Source: Oribacterium sp. WCC10
GTDB lineage: Bacteria; Bacillota; Clostridia; Lachnospirales; Lachnospiraceae
Reading direction: 5' to 3'
DNA length: 64,000 nt
Assembly: GCF_900113415.1 (NCBI RefSeq)
Contig: NZ_FOPH01000001.1
Coordinates: 1-64,000 of the forward strand
Part shown: piece by piece, positions 16,996 through 26,388 of the stretch
Numbering within the stretch: position 1 is the first letter of the stretch
Layout of the letters: the number at the start of each line of letters is the position of its first letter
The notes under the pieces: generated by a model
What the model was told of the DNA's origin: nothing
What the model saw: only the letters and a program-made list of their open reading frames with translations
Database searches by the model: none
Translations under genes and position numbers: made by a program

Positions 16996-19104
16996 ATGAG
17001 TACATCAACCATTTCTGAAATCTACGGTAGTCTTGTTTTCAATGACAAGATCATGAGGGAGAGACTCCCTAAGAACATCTATAAAGCCGTTCATAAGACG
17101 ATACAGAACGGAACACATCTGGAGATAGATGTTGCCAATACTGTAGCTGCAACTATGAAGGAGTGGGCTCTTGAAAAGGGAGCAACACATTACACTCACT
17201 GGTTCCAGCCTATGACAGGTCTTACTGCTGAAAAGCACGACAGCTTTATCACACCTACAGCGGATGGTGGTGTACTTCTTGAGTTCTCAGGCAAGGAGCT
17301 TGTAAAGGGTGAGCCGGATGCATCATCATTCCCATCAGGCGGTCTCAGAGCAACCTTCGAGGCACGTGGATATACCGCGTGGGATCCTTCATCACCTGCA
17401 TTTATCAAGGACGGAACTCTTTATATCCCTACAGCCTTCTGTTCATACACCGGTGAGGCTCTTGATAAGAAGACTCCGCTTCTTCGTTCAATGGAGACTC
17501 TCAGCGAATCAGCCACAAAGCTTCTTCATATCCTTGGAAAAACCGAGGTAACAAGAGTCGATACAACAGTTGGTTCAGAGCAGGAGTATTTCCTTATCGA
17601 CAAGGATCTTTATAAGGAAAGAGAGGATCTGCTTCTTACAGGACGTACACTTATCGGTGCATCAGCTCCCAAGGGACAGGAGATGGAGGATCACTACTTC
17701 GGAGTTCTCAAGCCAAAGGTTTCCGCATTCATGCATGATCTTGATGAAGAGCTCTGGAAGCTTGGAATTCCTGCAAAGACAAAGCACAATGAGGTAGCTC
17801 CTTCACAGCATGAGCTGGCTCCGGTTTTTGAGACCGCAAACATCGCTGTTGATCATAACCAGCTCACTATGGAAATCATGAAGAAGGTTGCAGATAAGCA
17901 CAACTTCGCATGTCTCCTTCATGAGAAGCCATTTGAGGGAATCAATGGTTCAGGTAAGCACAATAACTGGTCAATGATCACATCAGAGGGTGAGAACCTT
18001 CTTGATCCCGGAAAGAATCCTGAAAAGAATACGCAGTTCCTTCTTTTCCTGTCAGCCATCATCAAGGCTATCGATGAGTATGCAGATATCATGAGAGTTT
18101 CCGTTGCAACAGCCGGAAATGACCACAGACTCGGCGCAAATGAAGCACCACCAGCTATCGTTTCCGTATATGTAGGTGATGCCCTTGAGAAGGTTATCGA
18201 GTCAATCGAAAATGAAGAGGCAGACTTCAAGTCAGATGCATTGGCACAGATGGAGACAGGTGCTCACGTACTTCCTCATTTCAGAAAGGACAACACAGAC
18301 CGTAACAGAACATCACCGTTTGCATTTACAGGTAACAAATTCGAGTTCCGTATGCCGGGATCATCACTTTCAGTTGCAGACCCTAACATCGTACTTAACA
18401 CAGCTGTGGCAGAGGCTCTTGATCAGATAGTTGAGAGACTTTCAGGAGTCGCTCCTGAGAATCTCGAGGAAGAGGCAGGAAAGCTTATCAAGGAGCTCAT
18501 CGAAAAGCACAGAAGAATCGTTTTCAATGGAAACGGTTATACAGACGAGTGGGTTGAGGAAGCAGAAAGAAGAGGACTTTACAACCTTAAGTCACTTCCC
18601 GAGGCTATGCCAAGACTTGTAGCTGAGAAGAACAAGGCGCTCTTTGTAAAGCATCATGTATTTACTGAGACTGAGATTGATTCAAGATACGAGATCTTCC
18701 TTGAGAACTATTCAAAGACAATCCGTATTGAGGCACTCACAATGCTTGAGATGGTAAAGAAGGATTTCACTGAGGGACTTCTCAAGTATCAGATAGAGGT
18801 TACAGCCACAGCGCTTTCCAAGAAGCAGCTTATTTCCGGTGTGACATGTGCACTTGAGACAGGTATCCTTGCAAAGCTTGATAAGGCGGCAGAGGAGATC
18901 AGCAAGGGTGTTGAGAAGCTTGAAAATGATATCCATGATGCAGAGGGACTTGAAGACAGCCTCGCTCAGGCAAAAGCTTATCATGACAGCGTTCTTGCAG
19001 ACATGGATGCTTTGAGAGTGCATGTTGATTCAGCAGAAGCTATGATTCCTGAGAGCTGCCTGCCATATCCGACATATTCAAAGCTTCTGTTCTCACTTAG
19101 ATAA
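16996..19104 (+). CDS. glnN: Glutamine synthetase type III
   Basis: 702 residues from ATG 16996, which has AAAGGAGG 6-7 bases upstream. Length and sequence fit GSIII: the N-terminal GSIII-specific domain (ISEIYGSLVFND...), THYTHWFQPMTGLTAEKHDSF, the SGGLRATFEARGYTAWDPSSP loop region, GSEQEYFLID, NEVAPSQHELAP, GINGSGKHNNWS and FRMPGSS. It makes glutamine from glutamate, ammonia and ATP as large oligomers. It sits after the ANTAR gene and its ANTAR-type leader, and before gltB, so glutamine and glutamate formation are coupled in one locus. Confidence 0.96.
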   Translation: MSTSTISEIYGSLVFNDKIMRERLPKNIYKAVHKTIQNGTHLEIDVANTVAATMKEWALEKGATHYTHWFQPMTGLTAEKHDSFITPTADGGVLLEFSGKELVKGEPDASSFPSGGLRATFEARGYTAWDPSSPAFIKDGTLYIPTAFCSYTGEALDKKTPLLRSMETLSESATKLLHILGKTEVTRVDTTVGSEQEYFLIDKDLYKEREDLLLTGRTLIGASAPKGQEMEDHYFGVLKPKVSAFMHDLDEELWKLGIPAKTKHNEVAPSQHELAPVFETANIAVDHNQLTMEIMKKVADKHNFACLLHEKPFEGINGSGKHNNWSMITSEGENLLDPGKNPEKNTQFLLFLSAIIKAIDEYADIMRVSVATAGNDHRLGANEAPPAIVSVYVGDALEKVIESIENEEADFKSDALAQMETGAHVLPHFRKDNTDRNRTSPFAFTGNKFEFRMPGSSLSVADPNIVLNTAVAEALDQIVERLSGVAPENLEEEAGKLIKELIEKHRRIVFNGNGYTDEWVEEAERRGLYNLKSLPEAMPRLVAEKNKALFVKHHVFTETEIDSRYEIFLENYSKTIRIEALTMLEMVKKDFTEGLLKYQIEVTATALSKKQLISGVTCALETGILAKLDKAAEEISKGVEKLENDIHDAEGLEDSLAQAKAYHDSVLADMDALRVHVDSAEAMIPESCLPYPTYSKLLFSLR

Positions 19105-19296
19105 TGTGATGATGTCAGGCTGCATATACATATGAACTAGTGCACCGGTGCATTATCAGTAGGGGGTAAAAGGATCGAATTGAGTGCTTGCACAACAATT
19201 TGATATTTAATCCGCTTGAAATTCAGTGTTTCCGCTTGTTGAATCCGATGAATTATTCGGCAATACGGGCGAAATCATACATAAGACTAAGATTTC

Positions 19297-19522
19297 CTGA
19301 CTGCTGATCTTTTGTCAGCAGTCAGGGCAAATCCTGCAGGGGTGAGAGATCATTCCTGCTTGATTTGTAGCATCAACCCGACAATGAATGTCGTTCTTGC
19401 ACGAGCAGACATTGTCCGGTGCAAGAACATGGAGCGCAAAGTGCGGAATGTTCACGGGTGCGAACATGACAAACAGGATGTTTTTTCAATCGAGTGGGCC
19501 GGCACCCGCCCAAACATTTTCC
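19297..19522 (+). ncRNA. Structured gltB leader RNA, paralogous to the glnA leader
   Basis: This fills the gap between glnN and gltB. Upstream hairpins are CTGACTGCTGA/TCAGCAGTCAG (19297/19315) and CAAATC..GCAGG/CCTGC..GATTTG (19328-19367). The core has GTTCTTGCAC/GTGCAAGAAC (19393/19419, 10 bp), a small AAA-loop hairpin (19434-19444), ATGTTC/GAACAT (19448/19462), and a likely pseudoknot of its loop CGGGTGC (19455-19461) with GCACCCG (19502-19508). Blocks CGAACATG (19461), GGATGT (19476), TTTCAATCGAGTG (19484), CGCCC (19507) and TTTTCC (19517) match the glnA leader. The region 19105-19296 shows nothing clear. Confidence 0.7.
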
Positions 19523-19570
19523 TTAATGAATGTTTTGAAAAAATACAACATTTAGAGGGAGTATATATAA

Positions 19571-22500
19571 ATGGAGAATTATCAAAATTTAAACCAGGAG
19601 GCCAATATAACATACGGTAACTGCTATACAGTTCCGGAAGAGCTTCGCGGCCACAATACGTTATGGAGACCGGTGTCCGGAGGACATCCCGAGGAAATGG
19701 GAAATGATGCCTGTGGTATCGGAACAGTGGTTAATATCGACGGCTCAAAGGACAATAAGGTCCTTGATGATGCTCTTCACATCGTTGAGAAGCTTGAGCA
19801 CAGAGCAGGAAAGGATGCCAGCGGAAAGGTCGGTGACGGTGTCGGAATTCTTCTTCAGATCAGTCATGATTTTTTCAAAAAGGCTGCTAAAGCTGCGGGT
19901 ATTGAACTGAAAAATGAGAGAGACTACGGTGTCGGCATGTTCTTCTTTCCGGAGGATGAAAAGAAGAGAGCATTTGCGAAGCGCATGTTTGAAGTTATCG
20001 CAAAGAAGAACGGGCTTACCGTCCTTGGATGGAGAGCAGTTCCCACACATCCGGAGATTCTCGGTAAAGTGGCACTTGATTGCATGCCATATATCGAGCA
20101 GTGCTTTATAGCAAGACCTTCAGGTGTTGATGCCGGGATAGATTTTGACAGACGTTTATATGTACAGAGACGGGAATTTGAGCAGTCATCGGAGGACACA
20201 TATATCTGTTCATTAAGTTCCCGTTCCATCGTTTACAAGGGAATGTTTCTGGTGGGACAGCTTCGTGCCTTCTATGATGATCTGAGAGATCCGGACTATA
20301 AGACAGCCATCGCCATAGTTCACTCCAGATTTTCGACAAATACCACTCCAAGCTGGGACCGCGCGCATCCTTACCGCATGCTTGCCCATAACGGTGAGAT
20401 CAATACCATCCGGGGAAACATTGACAGAATGCTTGCCCGTGAGGAGACCATGTCGGGACCTTTCCTTGAGAAGGAAGTTGAAAAGATATTCCCGGTGGTC
20501 GACAGAAACGGTTCCGATTCTGCGATGCTGGACAATTCCCTTGAGTTCCTTTACATGAACGGAATGGAACTGCCCCTTGCCATGACAGTCACCATTCCTG
20601 AGCCATGGAAGCACAACCGCTTCATGGATGACAAGAAGAAGGATTTCTATCATTACTATGCAACCATGATGGAACCCTGGGACGGACCGGCAGCCATCAT
20701 TTTCTCAGACGGAGACGTGGTGGGAGCAACTCTTGACAGAAACGGTCTGAGACCATCGAGATATTACATTACCGACGACAACAGACTGATACTTGCTTCA
20801 GAAGTGGGAGTTCTTGACATTGACCCTAAGCATATAGTTGAAAAGTCAAGACTTCAGCCGGGGCGCATGCTTCTTGTGGATACAAAGGAGAAGAGAATAA
20901 TTTCTGATGATGAAGTAAAGCGGCATTTCGCTGAGGCACATCCTTTCGGAGAGTGGCTGGACAGAAATCTTCTTCATCTTGAAGATATCAAGATACCGAA
21001 CCACAAGGTTGAGACTCACAGCAAGGAACTCCGCGGCAAGCTTTACAAGGCATTCGGCTACACCTATGAGGATGTGAAGTCCATCATTCTTCCTATGGCG
21101 CAGAATGGTGTGGAGGACACAAATTCCATGGGGCACGATACACCTCTTGCTGTTTTTGACAAGAGACATAAGCCCCTGTTCTGTTACTTCAAGCAGCTTT
21201 TTGCCCAGGTTACCAATCCGCCTATCGATTCTCTTCGTGAGAAGGTGGTTACGGATACAACTGTATATCTCGGCTCCGACGGAAATCTCCTTCAGGATAA
21301 GGCGGAGAACTGCCGTGTGCTTGAGATTTCAAATCCTATCCTTACAGGGGTTGAACTTCTGAAGATAAAGGAACTTAATGCTCCCGGCTTCAAGACTGCG
21401 GTCGTTTCTTTACTTTATTATCAGAATACGTCTTTGGAGCGTGCCATCCAGCAGCTTGAGATCGCTGTGGATCGTGCATACCAGAGGGGGTATAACATTA
21501 TCATCCTGAGCGACAGAGGAGTTGATGAAAACCATGTGGCCATCCCTTCACTTCTTGCTGTAAGTGCGGTGGAGCAGCACCTTGTCCTTACAAAGAAGAG
21601 AACTGCGGTATCCCTGATTCTCGAGTCTGCAGAGCCAAGAGATGTGCATCAGTTTGCGGCAATTCTTGGATTCGGTGCCCGTGCCATAAATCCTTACCTC
21701 GCACACGAGTGTATAGCCGAGATCATTGACGAAGGACTTCTTGATAAGGATACTCATACTGCCATCGAGGACTACAACAAGGCGGTAATGGGAGGTATCG
21801 TTAAGATTGCAGCCAAAATGGGTATTTCAACCATTCAGTCTTATCAGTCTGCAAAGATTTTTGAGGCCATCGGACTCAGCCGTGAGTTTACGGATAAATA
21901 TTTCACCGGAATCGTTTCAAGAGTAGGCGGTATCGGTATTCCGGAGATCTCTGAGAGTGTCAATTGGAGACATGAGCTGGCCTTTGACCCTATGGGTGTG
22001 AACGGCAATGTGGAGTCTGAATTTGTGAACTTCAACGGCAGCAATTTCTGCCGCGGAAAGGACTTTGAGGATCACCTCTACAATCCTAAGACCGTCATGG
22101 CGCTTCAGAAGGCAGTACAGAAGGGAGACTACAAAAAGTTCAAGGAATATACTGCTATGGTAGATGATGCCACAGTACCGCATACACTTCGCGGTATCAT
22201 GAAGTTTGTTCCGAAGAACAAGCCCATCCCTATCAATGAGGTCGAGCCGGTGGAGTCTATCGTGAAGCGTTTCAAGACAGGGGCAATGTCTTACGGCTCC
22301 ATTTCTCTTGAAGCCCATGAGGCAATGGCCATCGCCATGAATCGTCTGGGCGGAAAGTCCAACTCCGGTGAAGGCGGTGAGGATCCTTCAAGATACGGAA
22401 CAGAGAGAAATTCTGCCATCAAGCAGGTGGCTTCAGGACGTTTCGGTGTGACAGGCGCATATCTTAATTCAGCAAGTGAGATTCAGATAAAGATGGCTCA

Positions 22501-24214
22501 GGGTGCGAAGCCCGGTGAGGGCGGACATCTTCCGGGAAAGAAGGTTTATCCATGGATTGCAAAGACCAGATTTTCAACTCCGGGAGTATCATTGATTTCA
22601 CCTCCGCCGCATCACGATATCTACAGTATCGAGGATCTGGCACAGCTTATATATGATCTCAAGAATGCAAATCGCCGTGCACGTATTTCAGTAAAGCTTG
22701 CTTCTGAAAACGGTGTAGGAACCATCGCCTGCGGTGTTGCCAAGGCGGGAGCCCAGGTGATACTAATCGCGGGCTACGACGGAGGAACGGGAGCAGCGCC
22801 GATGACTTCCATTCACCATGCCGGACTTCCATGGGAGCTTGGTATCACTGAGGCTCATCAGACACTTATCCGTAACGGACTTCGTAACAGGGTAATGCTG
22901 GAGACGGACGGTAAGCTCATGACCGGTCGTGATGTTGCAATCGCAGCCCTCCTTGGTGCAGAGGAGTATGGTTTTGCCACAACAGCACTTGTGAGTCTCG
23001 GATGCATGATGATGAGGGTCTGCCACAAGGATACCTGTCCTTTCGGTGTTGCAACCCAGAACGAGAAGCTTCGCGCAAAGTTCAAGGGTAAGCCTGAGTA
23101 TGTTATGAACTTCATGAAGTTCGTGGCTACTGAACTTCGTGAGATTATGGCAGAACTTGGCTTCAGGACTGTTCAGGAGATGGTTGGACGTACTGACTGT
23201 CTTGCAGTTTCCGAGGAGAGGACCGCAGTTTCGGAGAGAGCAAAGAAGGTTGATCTTTCGGCAATTCTTGATCCTGAATTTGCAAGTCTTCCTGAGAATG
23301 TGCGTCATTTCGATCCTGAGCATATTTATGATTTCCATCTGGAGAAGACATTGGATGAAGACGTGCTTCTGCCTAAGTTCAAGAAGGCTTTGGAGAAGGG
23401 CGAGCATCATGAGGAAAAGGTTAAGGTTTCAAGCACAAACCGTACTTTCGGAACTATCCTTGGCTCAGAGATAACCGATAACTACTGGATGGGCGCTAAG
23501 ACCCAGGAGCTTCAGGATGATACCTTCGTGGTTGAAGCGATAGGCGGAGGTGGACAGTCATTCGGTGCATTTATTCCAAAGGGTCTCACCATAAGACTCC
23601 ACGGTGATGCAAATGATGGCTTCGGAAAGGGCTTAAGCGGAGGAAAACTGATACTTACTCCGAACCGTGAGAGTAAATTCCGTGCCTGTGAGAATATCAT
23701 CGTCGGTAATGTTGCCCTTTACGGAGCAACTTCAGGAAAGTGCTACGTTGAAGGTGTTGCGGGAGAAAGATTCTGCGTAAGAAACTCAGGAGCAACAGCT
23801 GTAGCTGAGGGCTGTGGTGACCACGGTCTTGAGTACATGACAGGCGGTCGTGTAGTAATCCTTGGCCGCACCGGAAAGAACTTTGCAGCTGGTATGTCCG
23901 GCGGAATCGCTTATGTTCTTGATGAGGATCATTCATTGTATCTGAAACTCAACAAGGATATGGTACAGCTTCATGAAGTTACAGAAAGATATGATGTAAA
24001 GGAACTTAAATCCATACTTAAGGACTATGTGCTGGAAACAAATTCAGCCCGCGGAATGGAGATACTTGAGAACTTTGAGGAGTTCCTGCCATCCTTTAAG
24101 AAGATAGTTCCGAATGACTATCAGAAGGTTCAGAATGCGGTTAACCACTTCGAGGACAGCGGCTCATCACCTCAGGATGCCGAGATGGAAGCATTCAGGA
24201 TGCTGTTCAGCTGA
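19571..24214 (+). CDS. gltB: Glutamate synthase, large subunit
   Basis: 1547 residues; the ATG follows AGAGGGAG. The class II glutaminase domain begins at GNDACGIGTV, whose Cys would become N-terminal after removal of about 45 residues of propeptide. Next come the central and FMN-binding domains (MSYGSISLEAHEAMAIAMNR, GEGGHLPGKKV, AGYDGGTGAAP), the 3Fe-4S cysteines in CMMMRVCHKDTC (C-x5-C-x4-C), and the C-terminal GXGXG beta-helix (GGGGQSFGAF to GGIAYVLD). It transfers the glutamine amide to 2-oxoglutarate, making two glutamate. No gltD small subunit lies next to it in this window, so the electron-donating partner must be elsewhere. Confidence 0.96.
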   Translation: MENYQNLNQEANITYGNCYTVPEELRGHNTLWRPVSGGHPEEMGNDACGIGTVVNIDGSKDNKVLDDALHIVEKLEHRAGKDASGKVGDGVGILLQISHDFFKKAAKAAGIELKNERDYGVGMFFFPEDEKKRAFAKRMFEVIAKKNGLTVLGWRAVPTHPEILGKVALDCMPYIEQCFIARPSGVDAGIDFDRRLYVQRREFEQSSEDTYICSLSSRSIVYKGMFLVGQLRAFYDDLRDPDYKTAIAIVHSRFSTNTTPSWDRAHPYRMLAHNGEINTIRGNIDRMLAREETMSGPFLEKEVEKIFPVVDRNGSDSAMLDNSLEFLYMNGMELPLAMTVTIPEPWKHNRFMDDKKKDFYHYYATMMEPWDGPAAIIFSDGDVVGATLDRNGLRPSRYYITDDNRLILASEVGVLDIDPKHIVEKSRLQPGRMLLVDTKEKRIISDDEVKRHFAEAHPFGEWLDRNLLHLEDIKIPNHKVETHSKELRGKLYKAFGYTYEDVKSIILPMAQNGVEDTNSMGHDTPLAVFDKRHKPLFCYFKQLFAQVTNPPIDSLREKVVTDTTVYLGSDGNLLQDKAENCRVLEISNPILTGVELLKIKELNAPGFKTAVVSLLYYQNTSLERAIQQLEIAVDRAYQRGYNIIILSDRGVDENHVAIPSLLAVSAVEQHLVLTKKRTAVSLILESAEPRDVHQFAAILGFGARAINPYLAHECIAEIIDEGLLDKDTHTAIEDYNKAVMGGIVKIAAKMGISTIQSYQSAKIFEAIGLSREFTDKYFTGIVSRVGGIGIPEISESVNWRHELAFDPMGVNGNVESEFVNFNGSNFCRGKDFEDHLYNPKTVMALQKAVQKGDYKKFKEYTAMVDDATVPHTLRGIMKFVPKNKPIPINEVEPVESIVKRFKTGAMSYGSISLEAHEAMAIAMNRLGGKSNSGEGGEDPSRYGTERNSAIKQVASGRFGVTGAYLNSASEIQIKMAQGAKPGEGGHLPGKKVYPWIAKTRFSTPGVSLISPPPHHDIYSIEDLAQLIYDLKNANRRARISVKLASENGVGTIACGVAKAGAQVILIAGYDGGTGAAPMTSIHHAGLPWELGITEAHQTLIRNGLRNRVMLETDGKLMTGRDVAIAALLGAEEYGFATTALVSLGCMMMRVCHKDTCPFGVATQNEKLRAKFKGKPEYVMNFMKFVATELREIMAELGFRTVQEMVGRTDCLAVSEERTAVSERAKKVDLSAILDPEFASLPENVRHFDPEHIYDFHLEKTLDEDVLLPKFKKALEKGEHHEEKVKVSSTNRTFGTILGSEITDNYWMGAKTQELQDDTFVVEAIGGGGQSFGAFIPKGLTIRLHGDANDGFGKGLSGGKLILTPNRESKFRACENIIVGNVALYGATSGKCYVEGVAGERFCVRNSGATAVAEGCGDHGLEYMTGGRVVILGRTGKNFAAGMSGGIAYVLDEDHSLYLKLNKDMVQLHEVTERYDVKELKSILKDYVLETNSARGMEILENFEEFLPSFKKIVPNDYQKVQNAVNHFEDSGSSPQDAEMEAFRMLFS

Positions 24215-24320
24215 TATATGAGGCAGAGCAGCAGGGATATCCAGACAGGATGTCAATACTAGAGATAAAAATCAGTTATGGATTAATGCACATTCTTATT
24301 GGATTGTTGGAGAGACTAAA

Positions 24321-24358
24321 AGAGGGGACGGCTAATAAATAGAGCCGTCTCTTTTTTG
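24321..24358 (+). terminator. Terminator of gltB
   Basis: GACGGCT (24327-24333) pairs with AGCCGTC (24343-24349), extended by G-T and G-C pairs, then TCTTTTTT. Confidence 0.8.
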
Positions 24359-24479
24359 CATATAGATCGGCAAAACTGATCATATATTTTGACTGAAATC
24401 TGGTTATTTCTTGATGATCAGATTTGAATTAAACTCAATCCTAAATGAGATTCAAATAATATAGAGGAGGATGGAAGAA

Positions 24480-25319
24480 ATGAAGAGAATACTTACGATT
24501 CAGGATATATCATGCTTTGGGAAATGCTCACTGACAGTTGCCCTGCCGCTATTTTCAGCAATGGGAATAGAGGCCGTTATCCTTCCTACGGCCGTTCTCA
24601 GTACCCATACGATGTTTAAAGGGTTCACCTGCAAGGATCTGTCAGATCAGTTAAAACCCATTACTGATCATTGGAAGCAGGAAGGGATAACCTTTGATGC
24701 AATTTGTACAGGGTATCTTGGAACTGAGGAAGAAATTGATACAGTCATAGACATTATAAAAAATTTCAGAAATGAAAATACTTTGGTTTTCGTGGATCCT
24801 GCCATGGGAGATAACGGAAAGCTGTATCCTGCTTTTGATGAACATTATGCAAAGAAAAATGCTTCTCTTTGTGCAGTGGCAGACATCATTGATCCTAATA
24901 TCACAGAAGCAAGCTTTATGACCGGACTTCCATACAGGGAAAATTACGACGAGGATTATGTGAAGGAACTGCTTCTTAAGCTTGCTCAGTTTGGAACAAA
25001 GACTCCGATTCTCACAGGTGTTTCTCTTTCAGACGGAAAGACCGGTGCCATGGGATATGATGCCGGTACAAAGACATTTTTTAATTATCAGAATGACAGG
25101 ATTCCGGCAGCCTATCATGGAACAGGAGATATTTTCTCAAGTGTTCTTGCGGGAGCTTTTGTGCTTGGAATAGAAAGAACCAAGGCACTGAAGATAGCTG
25201 CGGACTACACAGCTCTCACAATCTCGGAAACAGAAAAAAATCCGGATAAGCCCTGGTACGGAGTTGATTTTGAGGCAACCATACCGGCGCTTGTGGATGT
25301 GCTAAGGGAATTATGCTAG
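24480..25319 (+). CDS. Pyridoxal/pyridoxamine kinase (PfkB-like family)
   Basis: 279 residues. The start is set at ATG 24480, because GAGGAGG (24464-24470) abuts the earlier ATG at 24471 but is 9 bases from this one. Family marks: QDISCFGKCSLTVALPLFSAMGIEAVILPTAVLSTHT, VDPAMGDNGKLYP, DIIDPNITEASFMTGL and HGTGDIFSSVLAGA, with the catalytic Asp in G-T-G-D. It phosphorylates B6 vitamers to the cofactor form. It is followed by YggS, a PLP-binding homeostasis protein, so the pair forms a small B6 unit. Confidence 0.9.
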   Translation: MKRILTIQDISCFGKCSLTVALPLFSAMGIEAVILPTAVLSTHTMFKGFTCKDLSDQLKPITDHWKQEGITFDAICTGYLGTEEEIDTVIDIIKNFRNENTLVFVDPAMGDNGKLYPAFDEHYAKKNASLCAVADIIDPNITEASFMTGLPYRENYDEDYVKELLLKLAQFGTKTPILTGVSLSDGKTGAMGYDAGTKTFFNYQNDRIPAAYHGTGDIFSSVLAGAFVLGIERTKALKIAADYTALTISETEKNPDKPWYGVDFEATIPALVDVLRELC

Positions 25320-25518
25320 TATTTAGGTATCAGCGGAGCGGTGTTTGGACTAATGGCATCCGGTAAAGCGAGGTGGGATTTTCGGATAGAAAGCTGCCGA
25401 CAGGTATTCAGGGGGGTTGAAAAGATAAGGGAAGCGGCATTTGATTCCGAAAAGAGAAGTCTGTCAGATTGGGCTGTAGAGTAGAGTGAAAATCTATTAC
25501 TCAAAAGGAGATGAGAGA

Positions 25519-26280
25519 ATGCGCGATGAAAGAAATGCAGAAGCGGATGTTGAAAACAGTATAGCGGAGAACCTTCGGCACGTAAGAGAAAGAATAAATG
25601 CAGCCTGTGAAAGAGCCGGGCGGGATCCGAAGGATGTTTCGCTTATTGCAGTGAGTAAAACCAAGCCTTTTTCAGATGTAATGGCGGCTCATAAAGCAGG
25701 GTCAACACAATTCGGAGAGAACTATGTTCAGGAATTGATGGACAAGATAGAGGAGCTTAGTAAAAGCGGAGAGACAGAATCTGTAAAGTGGCATATGATA
25801 GGGCATCTTCAGAAAAACAAGGTGAAGTATCTTATAGGACATACAGCATTGATTCATTCGGTTGATTCCATAGCTCTTGCGGAGCAGATCGAGAAGGAAG
25901 CGTCAAAAAAGAATGAAGTCATGCGGGTGCTTTTGGAGGTAAATATTGCCAAAGAAGAGAGTAAATGGGGCTTTGACAGGGACTCTGTTGAAGAGGCATG
26001 TAAAGAGATAATGTCTTTCTCTCATGTGAAAGTGCTGGGGCTCATGACTTCGGCCCCATATACGGAAGATCCCGAAACCAACAGGCTTTTCTTCAGAGAG
26101 CTTAATGCACTGGCTCACGAACTGTATGATAAAAAGCTGATAGTGGATTCGGATCCGGACTTCAATGTTCCTGTGCTCTCCATGGGAATGACAGGAGACT
26201 TCGAGGTGGCAGTTGAAGAGGGTGCCACGATGGTGAGAGTCGGAACTGCAATTTTCGGCAAAAGAAATTACGCGAATTAA
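25519..26280 (+). CDS. YggS/PLPHP family PLP homeostasis protein
   Basis: 253 residues from ATG 25519, with AAAGGAG 8 bases upstream; a GTG at 25486 is less likely. Family signatures are clear: LIAVSKTKP (Lys binding PLP), FGENYVQELMDK, WHMIGHLQKNKVKYL, IHSVDSIALAEQIE, VNIAKEESKWGF, LGLMTSAPYTED, LSMGMTGDFEVAVEEGATMVRVGTAIFG. Known: it binds PLP without a catalysed reaction and affects B6 and amino acid balance. It is about 200 bases downstream of the pyridoxal kinase with no terminator seen between. Confidence 0.94.
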   Translation: MRDERNAEADVENSIAENLRHVRERINAACERAGRDPKDVSLIAVSKTKPFSDVMAAHKAGSTQFGENYVQELMDKIEELSKSGETESVKWHMIGHLQKNKVKYLIGHTALIHSVDSIALAEQIEKEASKKNEVMRVLLEVNIAKEESKWGFDRDSVEEACKEIMSFSHVKVLGLMTSAPYTEDPETNRLFFRELNALAHELYDKKLIVDSDPDFNVPVLSMGMTGDFEVAVEEGATMVRVGTAIFGKRNYAN

Positions 26281-26388
26281 GCAGCACAACTGCCTTCGAT
26301 TTTTAATCGAAGGAGTCACGCGGCTTTGAACGGTACTACAGTTTTTCTTTTGAGCAGGATAAGTGCCTGATAAAAAGGTAAAAGAAAT

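Noticed and set aside
19378-19392. ANTAR hexaloop in the gltB leader
   Set aside because: CGAC-AATGAAT-GTCG has a 7-base (or closed 5-base) loop and no terminator follows, so it breaks the rule met by the other three leaders.
22763-23410. 215-codon minus-strand open frame
   Set aside because: It lies wholly inside gltB in another frame, has no ribosome site and shows no family resemblance.
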